Source: Acidimicrobiia bacterium (GTDB taxonomy: Bacteria; Actinomycetota; Acidimicrobiia; Acidimicrobiales; Aldehydirespiratoraceae). Taken from it: a stretch of 50,620 nt of DNA. The DNA lies in NCBI GenBank assembly GCA_022820805.1, contig JAJEEV010000020.1, forward strand, positions 1-50,620, read 5' to 3'. This document shows positions 31,876 through 41,327 of the stretch, one piece after another; the stretch's first letter is position 1; every line of letters starts with the position of its first letter. The notes under the pieces were generated by a model that had not been told where the DNA came from, did no database searches, and was given only the letters and a program-made list of their open reading frames with translations. The translations under genes and the position numbers were made by a program.

Positions 31876-33021
31876 GTGTCTGCCCGGCCGCGCCCGTACC
31901 TGGTCGTCAACGCCACCGTGATGGCCACCGTGTCCACGGTGCTGCCCGGCTTTCTCATCGGAGCGCTGTCGGTGCAGGTCAGCGCGGAGATGGACGTGTC
32001 GGAGGCGGTCTACGGGTGGGGGCTCAGCTCGTTCTTCGGGGCGGCCATGGTGGGATCGATCCTGCTGGGGCGGCTGTCGCAGCGGATAGGGGCCCTCAAC
32101 CAGATGACCCTGGCCCTGGGACTGTCCATCGTGGTGCAGCTGGCCCTGGCGGCGACGGCCCAGTCGTTCTGGGCGATCGTCGGCTTCCTGGTGGTGGCCG
32201 GCCTGTGCAACGCCGCCAACCAGACCTCCATCAACCTGGCACTGGGTCAGGCCGAGCTGCCGAGACTCGGCCTGGCGGTGTCGATCAAGCAGTCGGGACT
32301 GCCGACGGCGACCCTGCTGGCCGGGTTCGCGGTGCCGTCGCTGGCGCTGACCGTGGGCTGGCGCTGGGCCTACGTGGCCAGCGCGGCCTTCACCCTGGTC
32401 TCCCTGGCGGTCGTGCGCTCCGCCGTCATGTCGGCGACGCCTGCTCGCGGGTCCGCACCGTCGACTCCCGAGTCGTCGTCACGCGACCTGTTCTGGGGTG
32501 CGGCGGTGGGCGCGTTCCTGGCCTTCAGCGCGGGCTCGCTCAACGCCTGGGGCGTCGGCTCCGGGGTGGACGCCGGGCTCGGCGAGGGTCTGGCCGGGCT
32601 GTTCCTGAGTGTCGGCGCGGCCACCGGCATCACGCTGAGGGTCATCAGCGGCTGGATCTCCGACACGATGCGAGCGGCTCCCTTCCGGGTGGGCGGCATC
32701 AGCGCGCTGCTGGGCTCGGTGGGCATGGGGCTGCTGGCGGTCCGCTCGCCGGGCACCCACATTGCAGCCATGCTGGTGGCCTTCGGTGCCGGCTGGATCT
32801 GGCCGGTCTTCACCAATTTCGGGGTCGTGCGGGCCAACCCTCAGGCCGCCGGCGCAGCCACCGGGGTCACCCAGATGGGCGTCTACGTCGGAGTGTTCGT
32901 CGGGCCGCTGCTCACCGGCTGGCTCATCGAGCACTCCGGCTACCAGCTGATGTGGCTGGTTGTGGCCACCTTGTGCGTCGTGGGCGCGACCATCTCGATC
33001 CGGATCGCCGACCGCTTCTGA
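31876..33021 (+). CDS. MFS transporter
   Basis: 381 aa, GTG start, with about twelve predicted hydrophobic segments. The conserved loop between helices 2 and 3 reads GRLSQRIGALN, and an analogous loop around SGWISDTMRAAP marks the second half. It resembles small-acid or drug permeases; ligand and direction are unknown. The gene follows the thioesterase on the same strand, so export or uptake of the released acid is a speculative link. Confidence 0.8.
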   Translation: MSARPRPYLVVNATVMATVSTVLPGFLIGALSVQVSAEMDVSEAVYGWGLSSFFGAAMVGSILLGRLSQRIGALNQMTLALGLSIVVQLALAATAQSFWAIVGFLVVAGLCNAANQTSINLALGQAELPRLGLAVSIKQSGLPTATLLAGFAVPSLALTVGWRWAYVASAAFTLVSLAVVRSAVMSATPARGSAPSTPESSSRDLFWGAAVGAFLAFSAGSLNAWGVGSGVDAGLGEGLAGLFLSVGAATGITLRVISGWISDTMRAAPFRVGGISALLGSVGMGLLAVRSPGTHIAAMLVAFGAGWIWPVFTNFGVVRANPQAAGAATGVTQMGVYVGVFVGPLLTGWLIEHSGYQLMWLVVATLCVVGATISIRIADRF

Positions 33022-33090
33022 CGCCGACCTGACCGGGCGGGCGCGGGGGTCGGCCTCGCAGCGGTGCGGGCGATGGTCCACTATGGGGCC

Positions 33091-34404
33091 ATGACCAGCG
33101 ACATTCTCGACCGGGCGGCCGCGGCCATCGACGGCAACGTGATGTTCGAGCCCGACGGCCGCCCCTTCGGTCTGGGGCTGCCCAGCGACGGGCTGGGCTC
33201 CAGCCACCGGCTCCGGGACGGCGTCACCATGATCGAGTCGTTCGCGCACGTGCACCTGGTGGAGACCGACTCGGCCGCCGTCGTGTTCGACTCCAGCGTC
33301 CCCGACCTCGGGCCGCGGGTGGCCGAGCGCATCCGGGCCGGCACCGGGACGCCGGTGAGCCACGTCGTGCTCACCCACGGGCACCGTGACCACGCCGGGG
33401 GCGCCGGCGCGCTGATCGCCGGGCTGACCGGTGTCGGGACGCGTCCCCGGCTGGTGGGCCACCAGTCGTTGCCGGCCCGGATGGCCCGCTACCGGATGAC
33501 CGACGGCTACAACCAGGTCGTCAACCAGCGGCAGTTCGGGCGGGTCCCCAACTGGGACCTGGCCGGCGGCTGGGCATTCGAGGTTCCCGACCTGGACGTG
33601 ACCTTCAGCGACCGTCTGCAGCTCGACGCCGGCGGCCTCGAGATCGAGTTGCGCCATGTGCGGGCCGAGACCGACGACCACCTGTGGGCGTGGATTCCCG
33701 AGCGGCGTGTGGCCGTCACCGGCGACCTGATGCTGTGGCACTTCCCCAACGCCGGCAACCCGGCCAAGGCCCAGCGCTACCCGCTGGAGTGGGCCGCGGC
33801 GCTGCGCGACATCGCGGCTGCCGGCCCCGAGCTGCTGCTGCCCGGACACGGGCTCCCGATCGGCGGATCCGAGCGGATCCGGCGCGTGCTGCTCGACACG
33901 GCGGCCGTGCTCGAGGAGCTGACCGGGCTGACCCTTGACCTGATGAACCGGGGGGCCGGCCTCGACGACGTGCTGGCCGAGGCCCGCCTGGCCGGCGAGC
34001 GGATCCGGCGGCCGTACCTGGCCCCCACCTACGACGAGCCCGAGTTCGTGGTGCGCAACGTGTGGCGGCTCTATGGCGGCTGGTACGACGGCACGCCCAG
34101 CAACCTGAAGCCGGCCCGCCAGGCTGCGGTGGCCTCGGAGCTGGCCGGGCTGGCCGGCGGTTCGCTGGCGCTGGCCCGGCGAGCCGAAGCCCTGGCCGCC
34201 GCCGGGCAGCTGGCGGTGGCCTGCCACCTGATCGATATGGCCGCCGCGGCCGATCCGGACAGCGCCACGGTGCACGGCATCCGGGCCGACGTCTACTGGC
34301 AGCGCCGGGCCGAGCAGCAGTCGGTGATGGCGGCGGCCATCTACGAGTCGGCGGCCCGCGAGTCGGCCGCGACGGCCGGGGTCGACCTCCCTCCCGGCGC
34401 GTGA
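33091..34404 (+). CDS. Alkylsulfatase-like metallo-beta-lactamase protein
   Basis: 437 aa. The metallo-beta-lactamase motif HGHRDH is at 96-101, followed by other ligand regions (RAETDDHLWAW, VTGDLMLW and LPGHG). The C-terminal half (YDGTPSNLKPARQ, AAGQLAVACHLIDMAAAADP) matches the dimerisation domain of SdsA1/BDS1 alkylsulfatases. These are Zn-dependent hydrolases of alkyl sulfates, usually secreted or periplasmic, but I see no signal peptide at the chosen ATG (33091). An upstream ATG at 33073 is in frame. Sulfatase specificity is inferred only. Confidence 0.83.
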   Translation: MTSDILDRAAAAIDGNVMFEPDGRPFGLGLPSDGLGSSHRLRDGVTMIESFAHVHLVETDSAAVVFDSSVPDLGPRVAERIRAGTGTPVSHVVLTHGHRDHAGGAGALIAGLTGVGTRPRLVGHQSLPARMARYRMTDGYNQVVNQRQFGRVPNWDLAGGWAFEVPDLDVTFSDRLQLDAGGLEIELRHVRAETDDHLWAWIPERRVAVTGDLMLWHFPNAGNPAKAQRYPLEWAAALRDIAAAGPELLLPGHGLPIGGSERIRRVLLDTAAVLEELTGLTLDLMNRGAGLDDVLAEARLAGERIRRPYLAPTYDEPEFVVRNVWRLYGGWYDGTPSNLKPARQAAVASELAGLAGGSLALARRAEALAAAGQLAVACHLIDMAAAADPDSATVHGIRADVYWQRRAEQQSVMAAAIYESAARESAATAGVDLPPGA

Positions 34405-34406
34405 CT

Positions 34407-35963
34407 TCAGGCTGAGGGGCTGGAGCGGGACTCGGTGTAGTGGCCTACTAGCAGGGCGACGGCCACCACCGCCGACACCACTCCCGAGACCGCCATCGTC
34501 TGCGCGAACGACGTCGCGAAGGCTTGTGACGTCTCCGCAAGGGTCGCCTGGGCCTCGACGTCGCTGAGCACCCCCGATCGCGACAGGCTGTAGGCGGCTT
34601 CGATGGCGGCCCCGGCCGACTCGGCCGCCGGTTCGGCCACCTCCGGCGGAAGGCTGCTGATGTCCACGGTGCGGCGGTAGATCGACGTTGACAGCGCGCC
34701 CAGCGTGGCGATGCCCAGCGCAGCACCGAGCTCCCGGGCGGTGTCGTTCACCGCCGAGCCGATGCCGGCCTTCTCATAGGGGGTGGCGGCCATGATGTCG
34801 TTCGTGGCCGGAGTCATGGCCAGAGCCAGACCTGCGCCGGCCAGGATCAGCGGCCCCAATAGGAACCAGTAGCTGGTCTCGGTGTCGACCATGGCCAGGG
34901 GCATGAAGGTGGCGGCGAGCACCGCGAAGCCGAGCGCCATGATCCGGCGCGACCCAAACCTCGCGGCCCAGCGGGCCGTGAAAGGCGACACCACCATCGA
35001 CGCCAGCGCCTCGGGCATGGTGGCCAGGCCGGCCTCCAGCGCGCTGTAGTCCAGAGAGAACTGGACATACAGCGCGATCAGGAACCAGAACCCGATCATC
35101 ACCACGAAGGTCATGCTCACAACAGCCGAGCCGACACTGAAGCGTCCGTCTGCGAACAGCTCCAGGGGCAGCATCGGATGGCGGGCCCGCTGCTGCCACC
35201 GCAACAGGACCAAGCCGAACACGACCGCCACCGCGAAGGCCGACAGCACCGGCGCCGACGACCAGCCCTGCTCGGGTCCCTCGATGATGCCGTAGATCAG
35301 CGCGGTCATGGCCACGATGGAGAGCCCTGCCCCGGCGGGGTCGAGGTGGCGGGGCCGCTCGTCGCGTGAGCGGGGCAGCCAGATCGCCATCACGATCATC
35401 ACCACCGCCACGACGGGCACGTTGTAGAGGAAGCCGGCCTCCCATCCCCACGACGGCACGATCCACCATCCGGTGACGAACAGGCCGGTCAGGGCGGGCC
35501 CGATGGCGGCGCCGCCACCGGCGAAACCCGACCAGATCGCGATGGCGGTGGGCCGTTCGGGAGGCGGGAAGATCTCGATCAGCAGCGAGAGGGTGGCTGG
35601 CATCACGAAGGCGGCCGCCACCCCCATCGCTCCCCGGGCGACCAGGATGACCTCGGCCGAGTCGGCCAGGCCTCCGAGGAGCGCGCCGAGCCCGAACACG
35701 AGCAGGCCGCCGAGCAGGGCGCCCTTGCGGCCGTAGCGGTCGCCGATGGCCCCGCCGGTCATCAGCAGCCCGCCGAAGGCCAGGGCGTAGGTGTTCACGA
35801 TCCACTGGAGTTGCGGGCCGGTGACCCCCACATCGCGTTGCAGGGTGGCCAGGGCCACGTTGAGGCCCGAGACCGACATAACCACCAGCACCAGGGTCAG
35901 GCTCAGGACCCCCAGCAGGAACCAGCGCCGGGCGTGCACATCCGGCCGCTCCCACAGGTTCAC
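34407..35963 (-). CDS. MFS transporter of the DHA2 (EmrB/QacA) type
   Basis: 518 aa with about 14 hydrophobic segments. The motif-A loop is GAIGDRYGRKGALLGG, motif C-like GPALTGLFVTGWW follows, and LQWIVNTYALAFGGLLM is the family's first-helix pattern. These proton antiporters usually export drugs or amphiphiles. It starts at a GTG and converges on the alkylsulfatase-like gene with only 2 bp between the stops. No TetR-like regulator is adjacent. Substrate unknown. Confidence 0.88.
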   Translation of the reverse strand: MNLWERPDVHARRWFLLGVLSLTLVLVVMSVSGLNVALATLQRDVGVTGPQLQWIVNTYALAFGGLLMTGGAIGDRYGRKGALLGGLLVFGLGALLGGLADSAEVILVARGAMGVAAAFVMPATLSLLIEIFPPPERPTAIAIWSGFAGGGAAIGPALTGLFVTGWWIVPSWGWEAGFLYNVPVVAVVMIVMAIWLPRSRDERPRHLDPAGAGLSIVAMTALIYGIIEGPEQGWSSAPVLSAFAVAVVFGLVLLRWQQRARHPMLPLELFADGRFSVGSAVVSMTFVVMIGFWFLIALYVQFSLDYSALEAGLATMPEALASMVVSPFTARWAARFGSRRIMALGFAVLAATFMPLAMVDTETSYWFLLGPLILAGAGLALAMTPATNDIMAATPYEKAGIGSAVNDTARELGAALGIATLGALSTSIYRRTVDISSLPPEVAEPAAESAGAAIEAAYSLSRSGVLSDVEAQATLAETSQAFATSFAQTMAVSGVVSAVVAVALLVGHYTESRSSPSA

Positions 35964-36020
35964 GGGCTTACGTTAGGTGAGCCTCTGAGCTAGGCCGTCA
36001 TCGACTCCGGGGTCGCGCCC

Positions 36021-36869
36021 CTACTCCTGGGACTCCTGGGACTTCTTCATCTCGGTGAGGCCGGTGAGGATCGGGTAGCCGCCCACCGACAGGGCGTTGC
36101 CGTGGCCGGTCTGGTGGATGTCGAACACCGACTGCAGGGCCGTGTAGAAGCCCTGGATGTCCATCGTCTGGTTGACGGCCCGCTTGGCCTGGGCCAGCGC
36201 GAACGGGTGCATCTGGGCGATCTCGTGGGCCAGCGCCATGGTCTCGGAGTGGAGCTCGTCGAGGGGCACCACCCGGTTGACCATCCCGGCCGCCTCGGCC
36301 TCGGCCGCGCCGATCCGGCGGGCGGTGAACAGCATCTCCTTGGCCTTGCGGGGTCCGAGCTCCCACGTGTGGCCGTGGTACTCCACCCCGCCGATGCCCA
36401 TCCGGGCGACCGGATCCGAGAACATCGCGTTGTCGGCGGCGATGATCAGATCGCAGGGCCAGCAGAGCATCAGCCCCCCGGCGATGCACTGGCCCTGCAC
36501 CTCCGCGATGGTGGGCTTGGGGATGTCCCGCCAGCGGCGGCTGTAGCCGAGGTAGTGGACCGCCTCCCATTCGTAGATGGCTTCGAGGCCCCGCTCCTTC
36601 CAGTCCACAAAGCTGCCCCGGGCCGGGCCGCTGTCGCCGGCGGCCGCCTTCTCGAGGGCTTCGTCGGAGCCGGACAGGTCGTGGCCGGCGCAGAAGTGCT
36701 TGCCCACCGAGCGCAGCACGATCACCCTCACGTCCTGGTCGTCGGCGGCCCGGGTGAAGCACTCGTCCATCTCGTCGAGGGTGAGCCCGCTCACCGCGTT
36801 GGCCTTCTCGGGCCGGTTCAGGGTGACCACCGCCACCCGTCCGTCCGTCTCGTAGAGCATGTGCTGCAT
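36021..36869 (-). CDS. Enoyl-CoA hydratase/isomerase (crotonase) family protein
   Basis: 282 aa. The two oxyanion-hole segments are HFCAGHDLSG and GQCIAGGLMLCWPCDL, and the third is FSDPVARMGIGG, where an acidic residue (Asp) replaces the catalytic glutamate of hydratases. The ATG at 36869 has GGAGG nine bases upstream. It is the last gene of a minus-strand set with an aldolase and a 2-hydroxyacid dehydrogenase. Crotonase-fold proteins may be hydratases, isomerases or hydrolases, and the Asp substitution makes simple hydratase activity uncertain. Confidence 0.88.
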   Translation of the reverse strand: MQHMLYETDGRVAVVTLNRPEKANAVSGLTLDEMDECFTRAADDQDVRVIVLRSVGKHFCAGHDLSGSDEALEKAAAGDSGPARGSFVDWKERGLEAIYEWEAVHYLGYSRRWRDIPKPTIAEVQGQCIAGGLMLCWPCDLIIAADNAMFSDPVARMGIGGVEYHGHTWELGPRKAKEMLFTARRIGAAEAEAAGMVNRVVPLDELHSETMALAHEIAQMHPFALAQAKRAVNQTMDIQGFYTALQSVFDIHQTGHGNALSVGGYPILTGLTEMKKSQESQE

Positions 36870-36886
36870 CGGCTGGCCTCCTTCGG

Positions 36887-37543
36887 TCACCAGGTGCTGC
36901 GGATGTAGCCGTACACGCCGGCGAAGTCCTTGGCCGCCTTGTCCGGCAGCGGCCGCACGCCGCCCAGCAGGTGCGCGCCGAACATGATCTTGGCGGTGTG
37001 CTCCACCACCAGCGCGGTGTGCAGCGCGTCGGAGGGCGACTTGCCGACGCACAGCAGGCCGTGGTTGGCCATGAGCACAGCCCCGCGGTCGCCGAGATGG
37101 CGCACGACCTCGTCGGCCAGGTCCTGGGTGCCGGTGGTGGCGTAGCCGGCCACGGGGACATCGCCGCCGACGTAGATGATCACTTCCTCGATGCTGGCCG
37201 GGATGGGCTGGTGGGCCACCGCGAACATCGAGGCGTGGGGCGCATGGCAGTGGACCACCCCGCCGACCTCTGCGAAAGTCCGGTAGCAGGCCAGGTGCAT
37301 GGCCTTCTCGGTGGACGGCTTGCCGGATCCGCCCAGATGCTCGCCGTCGATGCTGAGAATCGCGAGGTTCCCGGCGGTGACGTCGGGGTAGGGCACCGAC
37401 GACGGGGTGATGCAGATGGCGCCGTCAGCCCGCCGGCCCGACACGTTTCCGGCCGTTCCCACGGTGAGACCGGCCTGTTCCATCTCTCGGGCCGAGTCCA
37501 CAACCTCCTGGTGGACGGGATCGACCGCAGCGACATCGCTCAC
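36887..37543 (-). CDS. Class II aldolase/adducin family protein
   Basis: 218 aa. The zinc-ligand pair HCHAPH and the third histidine in MANHGLL fit L-fuculose-phosphate/L-ribulose-phosphate-type aldolases and epimerases, with the acid in STEKAMH as catalytic candidate. TVGTAGNVSGR is the N-terminal phosphate/substrate loop. Its GTG overlaps the dehydrogenase stop (GTGA). The FGGY kinase across the divergent promoter would supply a phosphorylated ketose for cleavage. Confidence 0.86.
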   Translation of the reverse strand: MSDVAAVDPVHQEVVDSAREMEQAGLTVGTAGNVSGRRADGAICITPSSVPYPDVTAGNLAILSIDGEHLGGSGKPSTEKAMHLACYRTFAEVGGVVHCHAPHASMFAVAHQPIPASIEEVIIYVGGDVPVAGYATTGTQDLADEVVRHLGDRGAVLMANHGLLCVGKSPSDALHTALVVEHTAKIMFGAHLLGGVRPLPDKAAKDFAGVYGYIRSTW

Positions 37544-38511
37544 TCGAGGACCTCCGGGTTGGCGCAGTTCAGGGGCGGCTCACCGGCCAGGATGGCCTTG
37601 ATATCGGCTACCACAAGGGCGGTCTGGTTGCTCTCGACATCGTAGGTGGCCCCGCCTATGTGGGGCGTGAGCACCACGTTGTCCATGGCGGTGAGGGGAT
37701 GGTCGGTGGGCAGGATCTCGCCCTCGAAGTGGTCGAGGCCGGCCCCGCCGAGGTGCCCCGACTCGAGGGCCGCCACCAGCGCGTCGGTGTCGTGCAGCGA
37801 GGCCCTCGCGGTGTTGAGGTAGACGGCGCCCGGCTTCATGGCCGCGAACTCCGCCGCGCCCATCATCCGGACCGTCTCGGGTGTGACCGCGGCGTGCATG
37901 GAGACCACGTCGGCGACGCTCAGCAGGTCGTCGAGGCTGTGGGTGGCGTCGTCGGTGTAGGGATCGCTGGCGATCACGGTCATGCCCAGACCCTCGAGGC
38001 GCCATCTGGCGGCCCGGGCCACCGCGCCGTACCCCACCAGGCCCGCGGTCTGTCCCGCCACCTGCCAGGCCCGGTAGCGCTGGTAGGGGAGGGTCTTGCC
38101 GAACATCGTGCCGGCCCGCACGTCGCGGTCGCCGGTGACCACGAACCGGTTGACCGCCATCAGCAGCGCCACCGTCATCTCGGCCACGGCGTCGGCGTTG
38201 CGTCCCGGGGTTCTCAGCACCGGGATCCCGGCGGCGGTGGCCGCGTCGACGTCGACGTTGTCGGGCCGGGCCCGGGTGCATCCGATGGCGATCAGCGGCA
38301 GCTCCAGCACCGGTCCCCTGCAGGAGTCGGCCTCGCACACCACGATGTCGGCCCGCTCGGATCGGATCTTGTCGGCGAAGTCCGCGGATCGGTAGAGCCT
38401 GATGGGGACATGGTCGATCCAGGGCTCGAACACCACGTCGGCGATCTCACGCAACTCGTCGAGGGCGTCGCCCCGGAGCGGCGCCGTGACCAACACCCGG
38501 GTCCGGCTCAC
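37540..38511 (-). CDS. D-isomer-specific 2-hydroxyacid dehydrogenase
   Basis: 323 aa, GTG start. The NAD motif GLVGYGAVARAA and the catalytic triad residues Arg in LNTARAS, Glu in HFEGEILP and His in LTPHIGG are in family order. The enzyme interconverts 2-oxo and D-2-hydroxy acids, or oxidises a sugar acid such as a phosphoglycerate or erythronate type. It is first in the minus-strand set that includes the aldolase and crotonase, and is divergent from the FGGY kinase across 156 bp. Exact substrate unknown. Confidence 0.9.
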   Translation of the reverse strand: MSRTRVLVTAPLRGDALDELREIADVVFEPWIDHVPIRLYRSADFADKIRSERADIVVCEADSCRGPVLELPLIAIGCTRARPDNVDVDAATAAGIPVLRTPGRNADAVAEMTVALLMAVNRFVVTGDRDVRAGTMFGKTLPYQRYRAWQVAGQTAGLVGYGAVARAARWRLEGLGMTVIASDPYTDDATHSLDDLLSVADVVSMHAAVTPETVRMMGAAEFAAMKPGAVYLNTARASLHDTDALVAALESGHLGGAGLDHFEGEILPTDHPLTAMDNVVLTPHIGGATYDVESNQTALVVADIKAILAGEPPLNCANPEVLE

Positions 38512-38667
38512 GAGGCGACGCTACCGGCTCTCCCGCGGTGACGGGCTGAAACCGGCTATGAACTCGTTTGGACTACTTGTGTACGTGTGGCAGCGCGACG
38601 CGGCATCGGTCGTGCAGACTGAACCGGTCGGCGCCTGGAGCGTCCGGCAGGGAGGAAGTCGGCACTG

Positions 38668-40074
38668 ATGGATGCGGTGACGGTAGGGATCGACATCGGG
38701 ACGACATCTGTCAAGGCGGTGGCGGCCGACGATGACGGCAGCGTGCTGGCCCGCGTCCGGATCCCTCACCGGTTGACGTCGCCCGATCCCGGCCGGTTCG
38801 AGCACGATCCCCAGGAGGCGTGGATTGACGGGGTGCTGGCCGCCTGGGGGGAGATGTGCGCCGGCGCGGCCGGCCGGCCGGTGGCCGCGGTCACCGTGTC
38901 GGCCATGGTGCCTTCCATGTGCGGGGTCGACTCGGCCGGCGCGCCGGTCACCGGTGGCGTGCTCTACGGCGACGCCCGGGGCCGGACGCCCGAGGCCCGC
39001 TCGGGCGGGGCCGCGACCTCCGATGGCGGGTCGGAACCCGGTGACGGTCCCGGCTCTGCCGCCAGCGCCGATGCTGGTGAGGGGTCCATCGGCGGGGAGG
39101 CCGCCGGCTTCGCCCGCTGGCTCGCGGGACACGAAGGGGTGCAGGCGCTGTGGCCGGCGCAGGCGGTGGCCAACCGCGCCCTTTGCGGCGTGGATGCCAT
39201 CGACTCGTCCACCGCGATGGCAATGGCCCCGATGTCCGACGGGCAGAGCTGGGCACCCGGGTTCCTCGACGAGATCGGCATGAGCTCCGACCAGCTTCCC
39301 GCCATCAGCCCCGGCGCGGCCCCCATCGGCGACCTCGACGGTGCCCTGGTGTCGGCCGGGACCATCGACGTGCTGGGGGAGCAGCTGGTGGCACCTTGCG
39401 GTGACGCAGGCGACGTGCTGGTGATGTGTGGCACGACCCTGCTGCCGTGGGTGCTCACCGACCAGTGGGTCGAGGTCGACGGGCTGTGGACGTTCCCGTC
39501 GGCTCGCGCCGGTCTCATGGCCGTGGGCGGGGCCAGCAATGCGGGCGGCCTGTTCATCGACCGCGTGCGGGCCCTGATGGGCGATGCGCCCTCGGCCGAA
39601 CTGCTCGCCCTCAAGCCTGACGACCTGCCGGTGTGGCTGCCGTATCCGAGGGGCGAGCGCACGCCGCTGCATGATCCCGATCGCAGGGCCGAGCTGCTCG
39701 ACCTTCATGTCGGCCACACGCCGGCCCATGTGCTCATGGCCGCCTACGAGGCGGCCGGCTTCGTGGTGCGCCACCACATCGAGCTCTCCGGACTCGACGC
39801 GGCCCGGATTGTCGCGGTCGGCGGCGGCACCCAGTCGGCGGCGTGGATGCAGGCGCTGGCCGACACCACGGGCCTTCCGGTCGATGTCGCCGCTGAGCCG
39901 TGCAGCGCTGCCCTCGGCGCGGCCTACCACAGCCGGGTCACGGCCGGCCTGGAGGCCGACACCTCCGAGGCCCGGCGGTGGGGCCGGGTCTCGCACCGGC
40001 TCGAGCCCCGCGCCTCGCACGCCCGCGCCGCCGAGTCCCGCTACCGCCGCTTCCGGGAAGGCACCGACCGGTGA
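38668..40074 (+). CDS. FGGY-family carbohydrate kinase
   Basis: 468 aa. The ATPase-fold phosphate loops are GIDIGTTSVKAVA and VMCGTTLLPWV, and the family's C-terminal signature is VGGGTQSAAWMQALADTTG with EPCSAALGAAY. It resembles xylulokinase/ribulokinase-like enzymes. After GDARGRTPEAR it carries a Gly/Ser/Ala-rich insertion of about 35 residues not expected in the family. It is divergent from the aldolase/dehydrogenase genes, and a phosphorylated sugar or sugar acid is the likely product. The start is the ATG at 38668 with AGGGAGGAAG upstream. Confidence 0.88.
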   Translation: MDAVTVGIDIGTTSVKAVAADDDGSVLARVRIPHRLTSPDPGRFEHDPQEAWIDGVLAAWGEMCAGAAGRPVAAVTVSAMVPSMCGVDSAGAPVTGGVLYGDARGRTPEARSGGAATSDGGSEPGDGPGSAASADAGEGSIGGEAAGFARWLAGHEGVQALWPAQAVANRALCGVDAIDSSTAMAMAPMSDGQSWAPGFLDEIGMSSDQLPAISPGAAPIGDLDGALVSAGTIDVLGEQLVAPCGDAGDVLVMCGTTLLPWVLTDQWVEVDGLWTFPSARAGLMAVGGASNAGGLFIDRVRALMGDAPSAELLALKPDDLPVWLPYPRGERTPLHDPDRRAELLDLHVGHTPAHVLMAAYEAAGFVVRHHIELSGLDAARIVAVGGGTQSAAWMQALADTTGLPVDVAAEPCSAALGAAYHSRVTAGLEADTSEARRWGRVSHRLEPRASHARAAESRYRRFREGTDR

Positions 40075-40135
40075 GGGCCTCGGTGATGTTCGTGCCCGCC
40101 GAGGTGGTCGAGTTCCGGGCGAGGAGGGTTCGGCG

Positions 40136-41047
40136 ATGAAGTTCTCGGTGACGTACCCGCTGGCTTCGGGCCGGGCCAGCGCCGAGTTCGCCACCCGGCG
40201 GGGCGTCGTCGAGTTCGCCCGGACGGCCGAGGAGGCCGGCTTCCACGGCATCGGGTTCACCGACCATCCCGCCCCGACGCACCGCTGGCTGACCGCCGGG
40301 GGCCACGACGCGCTCGATCCCTTCGCGGCGCTGGCCTTCTGTGCCGCGGTCACCGAGCGGATCCTGCTGATTCCCAACGTGGTGGTGCTGCCCTACCGCA
40401 ACCCGCTGCTGGTGGCGAAGTCGGTGACCACCGTCGACATGCTCTCGGGCGGGCGGTTCGTGCTGGCCGTGGGCACCGGCTACCTCAAGGGCGAGTACCG
40501 GGCCCTGGGCGTGGACTTCGACGAGCGCAACGACCTCTTCGACGAGGCCATCGAGGTGATGCGGGGCGTGTGGACCACCGACGACTTCCAGCACGAGGGC
40601 CGGAACTTCACCGCCCGGGGCCAGACCGTCAACCCCAAGCCGTCGGGATCGATCCCGATCTGGATCGGCGGCAACAGCCGCCTCAGCCGCCGCCGGGTCG
40701 TCGAGAAGGCCGACGGCTGGGTGCCCTTCCCGGCACCCAGGGGCTTGGCGTCCACTGCCCGGACGGTTCCCCTGGAGACGTTTGACGATCTGCGGGCCCT
40801 TCTCGAAGACCTGTGGCGTCAGGCCGAGGCCGCCGACCGCGATCCCGCCACCATCGACGTCTCCTTCACGACCCTCTCCGGTGGAGCCCCTGCCGACGAC
40901 GACTTCAACCCCGAGGCCCACCTCGCAGCCTTGGACGACTTGGCCGGCCTGGGCGTCACCTGGTGCATGGTCGGTATGCCCAGCGACTCGTTGCCCCAAG
41001 CGGTGGAAGCCCTACACCGCTATGGAGAGTCAGTCATCAACCCCTGA
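40136..41047 (+). CDS. Luciferase-like (LLM), probably F420-dependent oxidoreductase
   Basis: 303 aa TIM-barrel protein. EAGFHGIGFTDHPAPTH, NVVVLPYRNPLLVAKSV, VDMLSGGRFVLAVGTGYL and the SGSIPIWIGGNS motif are the ordered hallmarks of LLM-family F420 enzymes. F420 rather than FMN is inferred from this clade. The ATG has GAGGAGGG ten bases upstream. It follows the kinase on the same strand after 61 bp. Its 3' end overlaps the small converging gene by 18 bp. These enzymes hydroxylate, oxidise or cleave diverse compounds. Confidence 0.88.
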   Translation: MKFSVTYPLASGRASAEFATRRGVVEFARTAEEAGFHGIGFTDHPAPTHRWLTAGGHDALDPFAALAFCAAVTERILLIPNVVVLPYRNPLLVAKSVTTVDMLSGGRFVLAVGTGYLKGEYRALGVDFDERNDLFDEAIEVMRGVWTTDDFQHEGRNFTARGQTVNPKPSGSIPIWIGGNSRLSRRRVVEKADGWVPFPAPRGLASTARTVPLETFDDLRALLEDLWRQAEAADRDPATIDVSFTTLSGGAPADDDFNPEAHLAALDDLAGLGVTWCMVGMPSDSLPQAVEALHRYGESVINP

Positions 41048-41326
41048 GCTGTCCGGTGCATCCAGCAGCCCCCTACGGGCGAGCACCATGCCGAGCTCGT
41101 CGAACTTGGCTTCAAGCCTGTCGAAGCTGTCGTCCAACCTGTCGAAGCGGGCGTCCAGCCGGGCGTCCAGCCCGTTGAAGCTGTCGTCCAGCCTGTCGAA
41201 GCGAGCCTCCATCCGGTCGAATCCGGCATGCAGGTCAGACCGCAGCCGAGACAACGAGTAGATCAGCGCGGCATATGACGCCGGGCACAGCACCCCGATG
41301 ACGATGACGGGAATTGCCGTAGACAT
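41030..41326 (-). CDS. Small membrane-anchored coiled-coil protein, unknown function
   Basis: 98 aa. An N-terminal hydrophobic segment (about 4-24, IPVIVIGVLCPASYAALIYS) is followed by LRSDLHAGFDRMEARF and a predicted coiled coil with a 54-bp (18-residue) internal repeat of ARFDRLDDSF. It ends RRGLLDAPDSSGVDD. The neighbour at 41328 ends RKGLLDYPDSSGADD and shares IGVL, LRSDL and RLEAK, so the two are paralogues. The start is 1 bp after the neighbour's stop (TGAGATG), implying coupling. Its 3' end overlaps the LLM gene. I do not recognise the family; a membrane scaffold is a guess. Confidence 0.7.
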   Translation of the reverse strand: MSTAIPVIVIGVLCPASYAALIYSLSRLRSDLHAGFDRMEARFDRLDDSFNGLDARLDARFDRLDDSFDRLEAKFDELGMVLARRGLLDAPDSSGVDD

Positions 41327-41327
41327 C

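Noticed and set aside
38512..38667. GntR-type operator near TTGTGTACGTGT in the divergent gap
   Set aside because: The sequence is only loosely palindromic and I see no second half-site or adjacent regulator gene.
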